Shown: one piece after another, positions 1 through 7,342 of the stretch
Numbering within the stretch: position 1 is the first letter of the stretch
Layout: the number at the start of each line of letters is the position of its first letter
Assembly (NCBI RefSeq): GCF_001613465.1
Contig: NZ_BDCK01000049.1
Location: 1 to 64,000 of the forward strand
DNA from: Nocardia niwae NBRC 108934 = DSM 45340
GTDB taxonomy: Bacteria > Actinomycetota > Actinomycetes > Mycobacteriales > Mycobacteriaceae
Reading direction: 5' to 3'
Length of the DNA: 64,000 nt
Translations under genes and position numbers: made by a program
The notes under the pieces: generated by a model
What the model saw: only the letters and a program-made list of their open reading frames with translations
Told to the model about the DNA's origin: nothing
The model's database searches: none

Positions 1-23
1 AGCCACAAAGGGGCCGCGAACAC

Positions 24-42
24 CCAGCGCCGCAGGCGCTGG
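24..42. terminator. short hairpin upstream of the K+ channel gene
   Basis: An 8-bp inverted repeat (CCAGCGCC / GGCGCTGG) has a 3-nt loop and is followed on the plus strand by an A-rich CAAAACAA stretch. It could end a gene lying left of the window, but no U-tract follows on the plus strand, so the terminator role is weak. Confidence 0.3.
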
Positions 43-116
43 CAAAACAAACACAGTAGGCTCCCCTGCTGTGCCGGAGGGACGAGGAATACCGGGAATG
101 ACCGACGCGATGACAG

Positions 117-1181
117 GTGTGTCCGGTGTTCGGTGAGCGAACGCGCGGCCTCGGGCTGGCCAGTCGTCCCGATTTCGCCCTGGTCGGTGTGCTGCGTATC
201 CCGGAAGTGCAGACCAGTCCGTGGATTTCGCTGACCAGGCGGGTGCTGTTCGCGACGGCGCTGCTGTTCCTGGCCGCGCTGGTGGTGTATCTCGGGCGTT
301 CGGGTTACCACGACAACTCGGGCAACGAACTGTCGTTCCTGGACGCGTTCTATTACGCGACGGTGTCGCTGTCGACCACCGGGTACGGCGACATCCATCC
401 GGTGACGCCGGAGGCGCGGCTGGCGAACATCGTCATCATCACCCCGCTGCGCATCCTGTTCCTGATCGTCCTGGTCGGAACCACACTCAGCGTGCTGACC
501 GAACGTTCCCGGCAGGCTTTCAAGATTCAGCGATGGAGGCACACCGTGCGTAATCACACCGTGGTCGTCGGATACGGCACGAAGGGGCGGACCGCGATCG
601 ACGCCATGCTCGGCGACGGGGTGCAGCCGGCCGACATCGTGGTGGTCGACACCGACGTGGTCGCCTTGGAGGCGGCCGCGAACGCTGGGCTGGTCACGGT
701 GCACGGTTCGGCCACCCAGTCCGACGTGCTGCGGCTGGCCGGTGCGCAGAACGCCGACTCGGTGGTGGTCGCCACCAATCGGGACGACACGGCCGTGCTG
801 GTCACCCTGACCGCGCGGGAGCTGAACAAGGCCGCCAAGATCGTGGTGTCGATCCGGGAGGCGGAGAACACCCACCTGGTGCGGCAGTCCGGCGCGAATT
901 CGGTGGTGGTGTCGTCGGAGACCGCGGGCCGGTTGCTCGGGATCGCGACCACCACGCCCACGGTCGTGGAGATGATGGAAGACCTGCTCACCCCGGAGGA
1001 GGGCTTCGCCGTCGCCGAACGCGAGGTGGAGTCGTCCGAGATCGGCGGCTCGCCACGGCATTTCAGCGACATCGTCCTCGGCGTGGTGCGCAACGGGGTG
1101 CTCTACCGGGTGGGCGAGCCGGAAGTCGACGCGGTCGAGGCCGGCGACAAACTGCTGTACATCCGCCGGGCGGGTAAGTGA
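117..1181 (+). CDS. two-TM potassium channel with RCK (TrkA-N/TrkA-C) domain
   Basis: Predicted inner-membrane K+ channel subunit gated by a cytoplasmic nucleotide-binding RCK domain. Residues about 43-60 and 103-126 are hydrophobic helices flanking a pore loop with the K+ selectivity filter TTGYGD (about 87-92). The soluble part starts near residue 146 with the Rossmann motif GYGTKG and ends with a TrkA-C-like module. It corresponds by family and position to M. tuberculosis Rv3200c, and nudC follows as in that genome. The start is uncertain: GTG 117 gives 354 aa but has no convincing Shine-Dalgarno, and an in-frame GTG at 189 would also keep both membrane helices. Confidence 0.88.
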   Translation: MCPVFGERTRGLGLASRPDFALVGVLRIPEVQTSPWISLTRRVLFATALLFLAALVVYLGRSGYHDNSGNELSFLDAFYYATVSLSTTGYGDIHPVTPEARLANIVIITPLRILFLIVLVGTTLSVLTERSRQAFKIQRWRHTVRNHTVVVGYGTKGRTAIDAMLGDGVQPADIVVVDTDVVALEAAANAGLVTVHGSATQSDVLRLAGAQNADSVVVATNRDDTAVLVTLTARELNKAAKIVVSIREAENTHLVRQSGANSVVVSSETAGRLLGIATTTPTVVEMMEDLLTPEEGFAVAEREVESSEIGGSPRHFSDIVLGVVRNGVLYRVGEPEVDAVEAGDKLLYIRRAGK

Positions 1182-1227
1182 CCCCGCCGCGAGCCGGGTG
1201 GTAGCTCCGGCGCGATAGTCTCGAATC

Positions 1228-2133
1228 GTGTCGGCTTTTCAGCTCAATGGCGTTCCGCTGCTGTCCCGCTCTGTGATCGACCGGGCCGAGCAGATTCGAG
1301 GTGATGCGCAGGCTCTGAAGGAGGGGTGGGCCGCCGCCAAACTCTTGCGTATCAACCGCCGCGGGCAGGTGCGCTTGGAGGACGGCGTGCTGCTGCTGGA
1401 ACCGGCCTTGGAGTTGTCGGCGGAGCCGAGCCCGGCGGCGGTGTTCCTCGGTGTCGAGGACGGCGTTCATCTCTGGGCGGTGCGTGATCCGGAGCTGCAG
1501 GGCACGCTCACCGATCTGCGCGTGCTGGCGGGCGACGCCGTCGACGACCGCACCGCTGGGCTGCTTTCTACCGCGCTCGCGCTGCTGAACTGGCACGACA
1601 AGGCCGGTTTCCACGGCGCGGACGGTGCGGTGACCGTGTCGGCGAAGGGCGGATGGTCACGCCTCACCGAGAGCGGCTACGAAGAGTTCCCGCGCATCGA
1701 TCCCGCGGTGATCTGCCTGATCCACGACGGCGGTGAACGGGTGCTGCTCGCCCGCCAGAGCAGCTGGCCGACCTCGCTGTTCTCGCTGCTGGCCGGATTC
1801 GTCGAGGCGGGCGAGTCGCTGGAGCGGTGCGTGGAGCGGGAGATGCGGGAGGAAGTCGGTCTCGACGTGCGCGAGATCAGCTATCTGGGCAGCCAGCCGT
1901 GGCCGTTCCCGCGCTCGCTCATGCTCGGCTTCGCGGCGGTCGCCGATCCCGAACAACCGCTGACCTTCTCCGACGGGGAGATCGCCGAAGCCGCCTGGTT
2001 CACCCGCGCGCAGGTGCGCGAAGCGCTGGCGGTGGGCGACTGGTCGAAGCGGGACGAGGGCGCGCAGCTGCTGCTGCCGGGTTCGATCTCCATCGCGCGC
2101 ACGATCATCGAGTCCTGGGCCGCGCTCGACTAG
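1228..2133 (+). CDS. nudC: NAD+ diphosphatase / RNA deNADding Nudix hydrolase
   Basis: Hydrolyses NAD(H) to NMN(H) plus AMP and, in characterised homologues, removes NAD caps from RNA. The Nudix box runs from about residue 190 to 212 (GFVEAGE ... REMREEVG). It is followed by SQPWPFP (222-228), the signature that separates NudC from other Nudix proteins. Length (301 aa) is normal. The zinc-ribbon cysteines of E. coli NudC are absent: the region before GGW (about 121-143) has no Cys. The GTG at 1228 lies 6 nt after a TAGTCT -10-like element (1216-1221), which suggests a leaderless mRNA. The neighbours match the mycobacterial Rv3199c position. Confidence 0.93.
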   Translation: MSAFQLNGVPLLSRSVIDRAEQIRGDAQALKEGWAAAKLLRINRRGQVRLEDGVLLLEPALELSAEPSPAAVFLGVEDGVHLWAVRDPELQGTLTDLRVLAGDAVDDRTAGLLSTALALLNWHDKAGFHGADGAVTVSAKGGWSRLTESGYEEFPRIDPAVICLIHDGGERVLLARQSSWPTSLFSLLAGFVEAGESLERCVEREMREEVGLDVREISYLGSQPWPFPRSLMLGFAAVADPEQPLTFSDGEIAEAAWFTRAQVREALAVGDWSKRDEGAQLLLPGSISIARTIIESWAALD

Positions 2134-2176
2134 CGCACCCGCGCGCGGGGGCATGCGACCCGCGCGCGTCGGCCGA

Positions 2177-2434
2177 TCAGGACAGTCCGGCGAGAACCTG
2201 CTTGACGGTGGCCAGCGACGGGTTCGTCGCGGTGGAGCCGTCGGCGAACTTCACGGTGGGCACCACGTGGTTGCCCCCGTTCACACTGCCGACGAACTCG
2301 GCCGACGCCGGATCGTCTTCGATGTCGATCTCGACGTAGGTGATGCCCGCCTCGTCCAGCTGCTTCTTGAGCCTGCGGCAGTAGCCGCACCAGGTGGTCG
2401 AGTACATCGTCAGGGTGGGGTTCGCGTCAGTCAC
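2177..2434 (-). CDS. mrx1: mycoredoxin (glutaredoxin-like)
   Basis: Small thiol-disulfide oxidoreductase that in mycolic-acid actinobacteria uses mycothiol as reductant to reduce S-mycothiolated proteins. The active site is WCGYC (Cys16 and Cys19), preceded by the beta strand LTMYSTT, and the cis-proline motif VVPTVKF is present. Starting at the GTG at 2434 gives 85 aa, the usual mycoredoxin-1 size. A longer in-frame ATG at 2497 would add 21 unlikely residues and would sit inside a palindromic operator. The gene lies tail-to-tail with nudC and head-to-head with the SRPBCC gene, and corresponds to Rv3198A of M. tuberculosis. Confidence 0.9.
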   Translation of the reverse strand: MTDANPTLTMYSTTWCGYCRRLKKQLDEAGITYVEIDIEDDPASAEFVGSVNGGNHVVPTVKFADGSTATNPSLATVKQVLAGLS

Positions 2435-2495
2435 GGACACTGCAACGCCGGAGGAGTGCTCACTGTTCCAACTCGAACCAGTGGTCTTGCGCACC

Positions 2496-2519
2496 ATTTA
2501 GTATGCGCGCATACTAAAT
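2496..2519. promoter_or_regulatory. 24-bp perfect palindromic operator with divergent -10 elements
   Basis: Two 12-bp arms, ATTTAGTATGCG and CGCATACTAAAT, meet with no spacer. Each arm carries TAGTAT, a good actinobacterial -10 hexamer, one facing each way: plus strand toward the SRPBCC gene (ATG 2522) and minus strand toward mycoredoxin. A dimeric regulator bound here would cover both -10 boxes. The MarR protein encoded at 3394-3858, last gene of the rightward operon, is the obvious candidate (inference). Confidence 0.75.
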
Positions 2520-2521
2520 GC

Positions 2522-2944
2522 ATGACCATTATCGCCACCGCGCACGCCACCTCCAGTGCGCCGCCGACGGCCTTCTTCGCCCGCTGGGCGGACATGCCGA
2601 CCTGGCCGGAATGGAACACCGACATCGAGTGGGCGCGCCTGGACGGACCCTTCGCCGAGGGCGTCACCGGGACGTTGCGGCCGAAGGGCGGTCCGAACAT
2701 CCGGTTCGTCGTCACCCGCCTCACCGACCGCGAGTTCGTCGACGTATCCCGGCTGCTGGGCGCACGGCTCACCTTCGCCCACGAGATCACCGTTGCCGAG
2801 GGCGGCACCACGGTCACGGTGACCGTCTTGATCGACGGACCACTGCGATGGCTGTGGACCAGAATCCTGGGCGCGGGCTCGGCCGCATCCGTGCAGCCCG
2901 ACCTGGACGCACTGGTCGCCGTCGCCGAGGGGGTTGCGGCGTGA
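2522..2944 (+). CDS. SRPBCC-fold protein (polyketide cyclase/dehydrase-like)
   Basis: A 140-aa single-domain protein of the START/Bet v1-like SRPBCC superfamily, which binds hydrophobic ligands. It has the N-terminal strand/helix pattern with MPTWPEWNTDIEW, a common SRPBCC signature around the first loop, then alternating strands and a C-terminal amphipathic helix. The ATG lies 2 nt after the palindromic operator, so the mRNA has a very short leader. The stop overlaps the next start by 4 bp (GTGA), which indicates translational coupling with the EVE gene. The ligand cannot be inferred. This is the first gene of a likely MarR-controlled operon. Confidence 0.8.
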   Translation: MTIIATAHATSSAPPTAFFARWADMPTWPEWNTDIEWARLDGPFAEGVTGTLRPKGGPNIRFVVTRLTDREFVDVSRLLGARLTFAHEITVAEGGTTVTVTVLIDGPLRWLWTRILGAGSAASVQPDLDALVAVAEGVAA

Positions 2945-3384
2945 GCGGCGCAGGCTCCGGCTCGAGATACTGGCTGGCCGTCGTGTCCCGCGAACACGTC
3001 CGGCGTGGTGTCGAGCTGGGCATAGCCCAGGCCAACCACGGCAAGCGTGCGCCCGTGGAACGCATGCGGCCGGGCGACGGACTGGTCTACTACTCGCCGC
3101 GGGAGGGCATGCGCGCGGGCGCGCCGGTGCGTTCGTTCACCGCGATCGGCGCTATCGACGACCGTCCGGCCTGGCAGGCCGACCCGCAGGACGGCGGCTG
3201 CTTCCAGCCCTGGCGCCGTGCGGTCAGCTACCGAGCCGGGGCGCGCGAGACCCCGATCGAGGCATTGCGCGAGGAGCTGGAATTCACCAGCGTGCCGAAC
3301 TGGGGAATGCTACTGCGCCGCGGCCTGATAGAACTCAGCCCGCACGACTACACGCTGATCGCGCGCGCGATGACGGACGAGTGA
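2941..3384 (+). CDS. EVE-domain protein (UPF0310 type)
   Basis: A 147-aa protein made of little more than one EVE domain. It begins RYWLAVVSREHV and contains MRPGDGLVYYSP and a C-terminal helical end with NWGMLLRRGLIEL, all typical of the UPF0310 family. EVE domains belong to the PUA superfamily and are thought to recognise modified bases in DNA or RNA. The GTG start overlaps the SRPBCC stop, and the MarR gene begins 9 bp after its stop, so it is the middle gene of a three-gene operon. The target nucleic acid or small molecule is unknown. Confidence 0.82.
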   Translation: MSGAGSGSRYWLAVVSREHVRRGVELGIAQANHGKRAPVERMRPGDGLVYYSPREGMRAGAPVRSFTAIGAIDDRPAWQADPQDGGCFQPWRRAVSYRAGARETPIEALREELEFTSVPNWGMLLRRGLIELSPHDYTLIARAMTDE

Positions 3385-3393
3385 GGGAGGCCG

Positions 3394-3858
3394 ATGCACG
3401 AGGCGGGGGACGGAAGGCTGCGCTCCAGGTTCCGCACGGCCGAGGAAAGCCCCGGCCTGCTGCTGTGGCAGGTGACCAATCGCTGGCAGGCGGCGCAGCG
3501 TGCGGCGCTCGCTTCGTTCGACCTGACCCATGTGCAATTCGTGCTGCTGGCTTCGCTCACCTATCTCGCGGCGGGCCGCGCGGATCCGGTCCGGCAGCGT
3601 GACCTGGCCGAGTACGCCGCCACCGACCCGATGATGACCTCCCAGGTGCTGCGCGCGCTGGCGCAAAAGGGGCTGATCGACCGCCGCGACCACCCGAGCG
3701 ATCGCCGGGCCAAGGCCCTGGTCGCCACCGATGCCGGCGTAGCGCTGGTCAACCGGGCCATCGTGGCGGTGGAAGCGTGCGACGCGGAGTTCTTCGGCCC
3801 GCTCGACGGCCGGGCCAGCGCCTTCGTCCGTTCCTTGCGGCTGTTGCGCGACCGCTGA
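3394..3858 (+). CDS. MarR-family transcriptional regulator
   Basis: A 154-aa winged-helix dimeric repressor. The DNA-binding helices fall around residues 60-90 (RQRDLAEYAATDPMMTSQVL), followed by the wing sequence LIDRRDHPSDRRAK, which carries the conserved D-x-R-AK pattern of MarR proteins. N- and C-terminal helices form the dimerisation region. A GGGAGG Shine-Dalgarno precedes the ATG. It is last in the SRPBCC-EVE-MarR operon. The perfect palindrome at 2496-2519 ahead of the operon fits autoregulation (inference). The inducing ligand is unknown; MarR proteins often respond to phenolic compounds or oxidants. Confidence 0.88.
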   Translation: MHEAGDGRLRSRFRTAEESPGLLLWQVTNRWQAAQRAALASFDLTHVQFVLLASLTYLAAGRADPVRQRDLAEYAATDPMMTSQVLRALAQKGLIDRRDHPSDRRAKALVATDAGVALVNRAIVAVEACDAEFFGPLDGRASAFVRSLRLLRDR

Positions 3859-4026
3859 TCCGTCCGGAAGTCCTGTCGTTCCCGCTGCCCGGCGTGTGAC
3901 GGACTCCGGAGGCCGGGCGATCACCTCGTCATCCGTGGTACGGCTGCGGCACGCCTCAGGTGGAGCGCGAGGCGAGCCGACCGCAAGGGCGCGAAGGCGC
4001 CACCGTGCCTGTCGGTGGGCGCTGTC

Positions 4027-6174
4027 ATGATGGTCCGCGTGCCCGTTGTCGACCTCGCAGATCTCGATCCCGAGCAGGCCGCCGCCGTGCGCGCGCCGCG
4101 CGGTCCGGTGTGTGTGCTCGCGGGCGCGGGTACCGGCAAGACCAGAACCATCACCTATCGCATCGCGCATCTGATCGCGCAGGGGCAGGTCAAGGCCGAT
4201 CAGGTGCTCGCGGTGACGTTCACCGCGCGGGCGGCGGGCGAGTTGCGCACCCGGCTGCGCGCGCTCGGCCTCGGCGGCGAAGCGACCCAGGTGCAGGCCC
4301 GGACGTTCCACGCGGCGGCGTTGCGGCAGCTGAAGTATTTCTGGCCGCAGATCGTCGGTGACGTGCCCTGGCGGCTGATCGATGCCAAGTTCCCGATCGT
4401 CGCGCAGGCGGCGCACCGGGCCGGGCTGTCCACGGCCACCGACAGCGTCCGCGACCTGCTGAGCGAGATCGAGTGGGCGAAGGGCTCGCTCATCGCGCCG
4501 GAGGACTACGTGGCGGCGGTCGCGAAGCAGCGGCGCGAGACGCCCTATGAGGCGCTACGTGTCGCCGATGTCTACGCGGGTTACGAGAAACTCAAGGCGA
4601 CTCCGGACGGACTGCTGCTGGATTTCGACGACCTGCTGCTGCATACGGCAGCCGCTCTGGAGGATTATCCGGCCGTGGCCGACGAGTTCCGCGGCCGCTA
4701 CCGCAGCTTCGTCGTCGACGAGTACCAGGACGTCACCCCGCTGCAACAGCGTGTGCTCGACGCGTGGCTCGGCGACCGCGACGACCTGACCGTCGTGGGC
4801 GACGCCAACCAGACCATCTATTCGTTCACCGGCGCCACCCCGAGCTACCTGCTCGACTTCTCGCGTCGCTTCCCCGAGGCCACGGTGGTCCGCCTGGAAC
4901 GCGACTATCGTTCGACCCCGCAGGTGGTGTCGCTGGCCAACCGGGTGATCGGAGCGGCGCGCGGGCGCATCGCGGGTACCAGGTTGCAATTGATCGGCCA
5001 GCGTGCCGACGGACCGGAGCCGGTGTTCGCCGAATACGACGACGCGCCCGCGGAGGCCGCGGCGGTGGCCGAGGCGATCGGCCGGCTCATCCAGGCGGGC
5101 ACACCGGCCGCCGAGATCGCCGTGCTCTACCGGATCAACGCCCAGTCCGAGAGCTACGAGCAGGCGCTCACCGAGCGCGGCATTCCCTACCAGGTACGCG
5201 GGGGCGAGGGTTTCTTCGCGCGTGCGGAGGTCAGGCAGGCCGTGCAGGCGTTGCGGCAGGCCGCGTCCCGCGACGACCTGCCCGACCAGGCGCGCAGTGG
5301 CAGTGCCCTGGTCACCCTGGTCCGCGCGGTGCTGGCGCCGGTCGGCCTCACCGCCACCGAGCCGGCGGGCGTCCAGGCGCGTGAACGCTGGGCCGCGCTG
5401 GTCGCCCTGGTGCGGCTGACCGAAGAACTGGTCGGCCACGACGACCGGCTCGACCTGTCCGGACTGCTGCGTGAGCTCGCGACCCGCGCCGAGGCAAGGC
5501 ACCCACCCACCGTGCAGGGCGTCACGCTGGCCTCCCTGCACGCCGCCAAAGGGCTGGAGTGGGATGCGGTGTTTCTCGTCGGCCTCTCCGACGGCACCAT
5601 GCCGATCGCGCACGTCCTCGCCGACGACGGCTCGGTCGCCGACGCGGCGGCGCTCGAGGAGGAACGGCGTCTGCTCTACGTCGGAGTCACCAGGGCGCGC
5701 GAGCATCTGCGGCTGTCCTGGGCGCTGGCCAGGAACGAAGGCGGCAGGCGTACCCGGCGCCGTTCCCGGTTCCTCAACGGCCTCGTCCCCGACGATTCGC
5801 CCGCGTCGCGGATCGCGGCCCCGCCGTCGGCCGCGAACGGCGTCCGCCCGACCTGCCGTGTCTGCGCCAAACCGCTGATCGGCACGTACGCGACCATGCT
5901 CGGCCGCTGCCGCCGCTGCCCGGCCGAACTGGACACCGAATTGCTTGCGGCGCTGCGGGATTGGCGTGCGGAGAAGGCGGAGTCGTTGCGGGTCCGCGAA
6001 TTCGTCGTGTTCACCGACACCACACTCACCGCGATCGCCGAACAACTGCCTGCCGACGACGCCGCCTTGGCCGCGATCGCCGGCATCGGCGCGAAGAAGA
6101 TCGACCAATTCGGCGCCGACGTACTGGCCATCGTCGCGTCCCGGATTCGATCGACGTCACAAAACCGCAGGTAG
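4027..6174 (+). CDS. uvrD2: UvrD2-type SF1 DNA helicase with zinc motif and HRDC domain
   Basis: ATP-dependent 3'-5' DNA helicase/translocase of the UvrD/Rep family. It carries Walker A GAGTGKT (about 33-39), motif Ia around TFTARAAGEL, Walker B VVDEYQD (about 233) and motif III NQTIYSFTGA. The C-terminal part has the four-cysteine pair CRVC ... CRRC and a final HRDC domain (IAGIGAKKIDQFG), an arrangement characteristic of mycobacterial UvrD2 (Rv3198c, essential there). Two in-frame ATG codons occur at 4027 and 4030, with only a weak GGTGGG upstream. Length is 715 aa from 4027. The whiB7 promoter begins at the base after its stop codon. Confidence 0.93.
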   Translation: MMVRVPVVDLADLDPEQAAAVRAPRGPVCVLAGAGTGKTRTITYRIAHLIAQGQVKADQVLAVTFTARAAGELRTRLRALGLGGEATQVQARTFHAAALRQLKYFWPQIVGDVPWRLIDAKFPIVAQAAHRAGLSTATDSVRDLLSEIEWAKGSLIAPEDYVAAVAKQRRETPYEALRVADVYAGYEKLKATPDGLLLDFDDLLLHTAAALEDYPAVADEFRGRYRSFVVDEYQDVTPLQQRVLDAWLGDRDDLTVVGDANQTIYSFTGATPSYLLDFSRRFPEATVVRLERDYRSTPQVVSLANRVIGAARGRIAGTRLQLIGQRADGPEPVFAEYDDAPAEAAAVAEAIGRLIQAGTPAAEIAVLYRINAQSESYEQALTERGIPYQVRGGEGFFARAEVRQAVQALRQAASRDDLPDQARSGSALVTLVRAVLAPVGLTATEPAGVQARERWAALVALVRLTEELVGHDDRLDLSGLLRELATRAEARHPPTVQGVTLASLHAAKGLEWDAVFLVGLSDGTMPIAHVLADDGSVADAAALEEERRLLYVGVTRAREHLRLSWALARNEGGRRTRRRSRFLNGLVPDDSPASRIAAPPSAANGVRPTCRVCAKPLIGTYATMLGRCRRCPAELDTELLAALRDWRAEKAESLRVREFVVFTDTTLTAIAEQLPADDAALAAIAGIGAKKIDQFGADVLAIVASRIRSTSQNRR

Positions 6175-6211
6175 AAAATAGGTTGTCGCGCTCGACGATC
6201 TTGCCTATGGT
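6175..6211 (+). promoter_or_regulatory. whiB7 promoter with AT-rich WhiB7-type upstream element
   Basis: TTGTCG (6183-6188) and TATGGT (6206-6211) are separated by exactly 17 bp. AAAATA (6175-6180) lies 2 bp upstream of the -35. WhiB7 is known to activate promoters by binding an A/T-rich patch just upstream of the -35 through its AT-hook while contacting SigA, so this layout fits autoregulation. The predicted start site, near 6218, leaves a leader of about 540 nt before whiB7. Confidence 0.75.
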
Positions 6212-6280
6212 GGATTCACGCACCGGGAGGGCATCTCGGCGCGCACAGTTACCGAACGAGTACAGGAGGGAGGCAGAGCA

Positions 6281-6619
6281 GTGGACAACATCATGAACTT
6301 CGGCGCCAGTGGCGTTGCGGTCTATGCGCCCATGGCGGCCTCCCGGGGGATCCTCGCCTTGCAGGGGATCGGTCTGTCCGGAATCGGTGCGTTCGGCACG
6401 TCGGGCACGCAAGTGAATTCCGTTGCGATGCACACGTCTATCCGTACCGAGATCCAGGGCAAGCCCAGCGCGGGCTGGCACCCGGCGGCTGCCGAGGCAG
6501 CAGTCGGTGTCTTCGCGGACGAAGTCGGCTTCGAGCCGGCGGATCCGCGGGCAGCACGCCTCCGCACCGCACACCCAGCGACCGTGATCAGGACTCGACA
6601 CAGATGTCGACCTAGGTAG
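6281..6619 (+). CDS. putative leader ORF in the whiB7 5' region
   Basis: A 112-aa open frame starts at GTG 6281 behind a strong AGGAGG (6264-6269), inside the predicted whiB7 leader. It ends 19 nt before the stem of a candidate attenuator. Known whiB7/wblC leaders in mycobacteria and streptomycetes contain an upstream ORF whose translation controls attenuation, so this frame or its first part could play that role. The sequence (MDNIMNFGASGVAVYAPMAA...) resembles no family I recognise and becomes Arg-rich at the end. Coding status is therefore uncertain. Confidence 0.45.
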   Translation: MDNIMNFGASGVAVYAPMAASRGILALQGIGLSGIGAFGTSGTQVNSVAMHTSIRTEIQGKPSAGWHPAAAEAAVGVFADEVGFEPADPRAARLRTAHPATVIRTRHRCRPR

Positions 6620-6638
6620 GGAACTCCTCCCCGACCTC

Positions 6639-6675
6639 CTGGCCACGGATCGCACGACAGCGAAACCGTGGCCAG
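6639..6675 (+). terminator. candidate whiB7 attenuator hairpin
   Basis: A perfect 10-bp inverted repeat, CTGGCCACGG / CCGTGGCCAG, encloses a 17-nt loop and is followed by TATTCTCC. It stands between the leader ORF stop (6619) and whiB7 (6755). The U-tract is poor. The position matches where attenuation of whiB7 transcription is expected. Confidence 0.5.
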
Positions 6676-6754
6676 TATTCTCCGGCCCTTCAGCCGACCG
6701 GCACCGGTTTCGCACAACAAACGAACCGCTGCAAACGAGCTGAAGGAGAACGAC

Positions 6755-7078
6755 GTGTTCACCGCACAGGGTTGGCCGCAGGCCACTACTGACGTGACAT
6801 GCCGAACCGTGGCGCCGACTACCCGGGCCCAGGAGATCACCAAGGTCCTGCCCTGCCGTGCTGGAGACCCGGACCTCTGGTTCGCCGAGAGCCCGGTCCA
6901 GTTGGAGCAGGCCAAGGCGCTGTGCGCGACCTGCCCGATCCGCAAAGGCTGCCTGAGCGCCGCCATGGATCGTGGTGAGCCGTGGGGTGTTTGGGGCGGG
7001 GAGATCTTCGACCAGGGTGTCGTGATCGCCCGCAAGCGGCCCCGCGGTCGTCCGCGCAAGGTCGCGGTCCCGGCATGA
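6755..7078 (+). CDS. whiB7: WhiB7 transcriptional regulator of intrinsic antibiotic resistance
   Basis: A 107-aa [4Fe-4S] regulator that partners SigA and activates ribosome-directed resistance genes and its own promoter. The four cluster cysteines are visible at about 34, 57, 60 and 66 (C-x22-C-x2-C-x5-C), then the WhiB signature GEPWGVWGGE (74-83) and the WhiB7-specific AT-hook RPRGRPRK (about 95-102). GTG 6755 is preferred because GGAG in tgaaggagaa lies 7-8 nt upstream; longer in-frame starts would read into the leader. The position next to uvrD2 equals Rv3197A. The A-rich promoter at 6175-6211 and the hairpin at 6639 probably control it. Confidence 0.95.
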   Translation: MFTAQGWPQATTDVTCRTVAPTTRAQEITKVLPCRAGDPDLWFAESPVQLEQAKALCATCPIRKGCLSAAMDRGEPWGVWGGEIFDQGVVIARKRPRGRPRKVAVPA

Positions 7079-7165
7079 GCCGGGGAGTGATTTCCCTCCC
7101 TCCGGTCGATGTGCTCGATTCGGTCGGTCCCGGCACGGGCCGAGCCAACGAACGAGAAAGCAGAC

Positions 7166-7196
7166 CAGCCGCCCACCGTCGCCCGGTGGGCGGCTG
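7166..7196. terminator. hairpin terminator between whiB7 and the ABC1 kinase gene
   Basis: A 13-bp perfect stem (CAGCCGCCCACCG / CGGTGGGCGGCTG) with a 5-nt loop lies 87 nt after the whiB7 stop and also beyond the end of the convergent ABC1 gene. There is no T-tract on either side. Confidence 0.7.
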
Positions 7197-7342
7197 CTCT
7201 GCGTTGATCCGATATCAGGCGTCTACACCTTCTCCACGCCGCATCGATCAACGCTGAGCGCCGATCGACGCGGCGCTGCCGGATGCACACGGGGGCCTAC
7301 CAGCACTCGCGCGTGAGCACCCACGTGCCCGATCCGGGGATC

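Noticed and set aside
98..136. Short ATG frame overlapping the K+ channel start
   Set aside because: Only 12 codons, no recognisable product; more likely chance than a leader peptide or a frameshifted true start.
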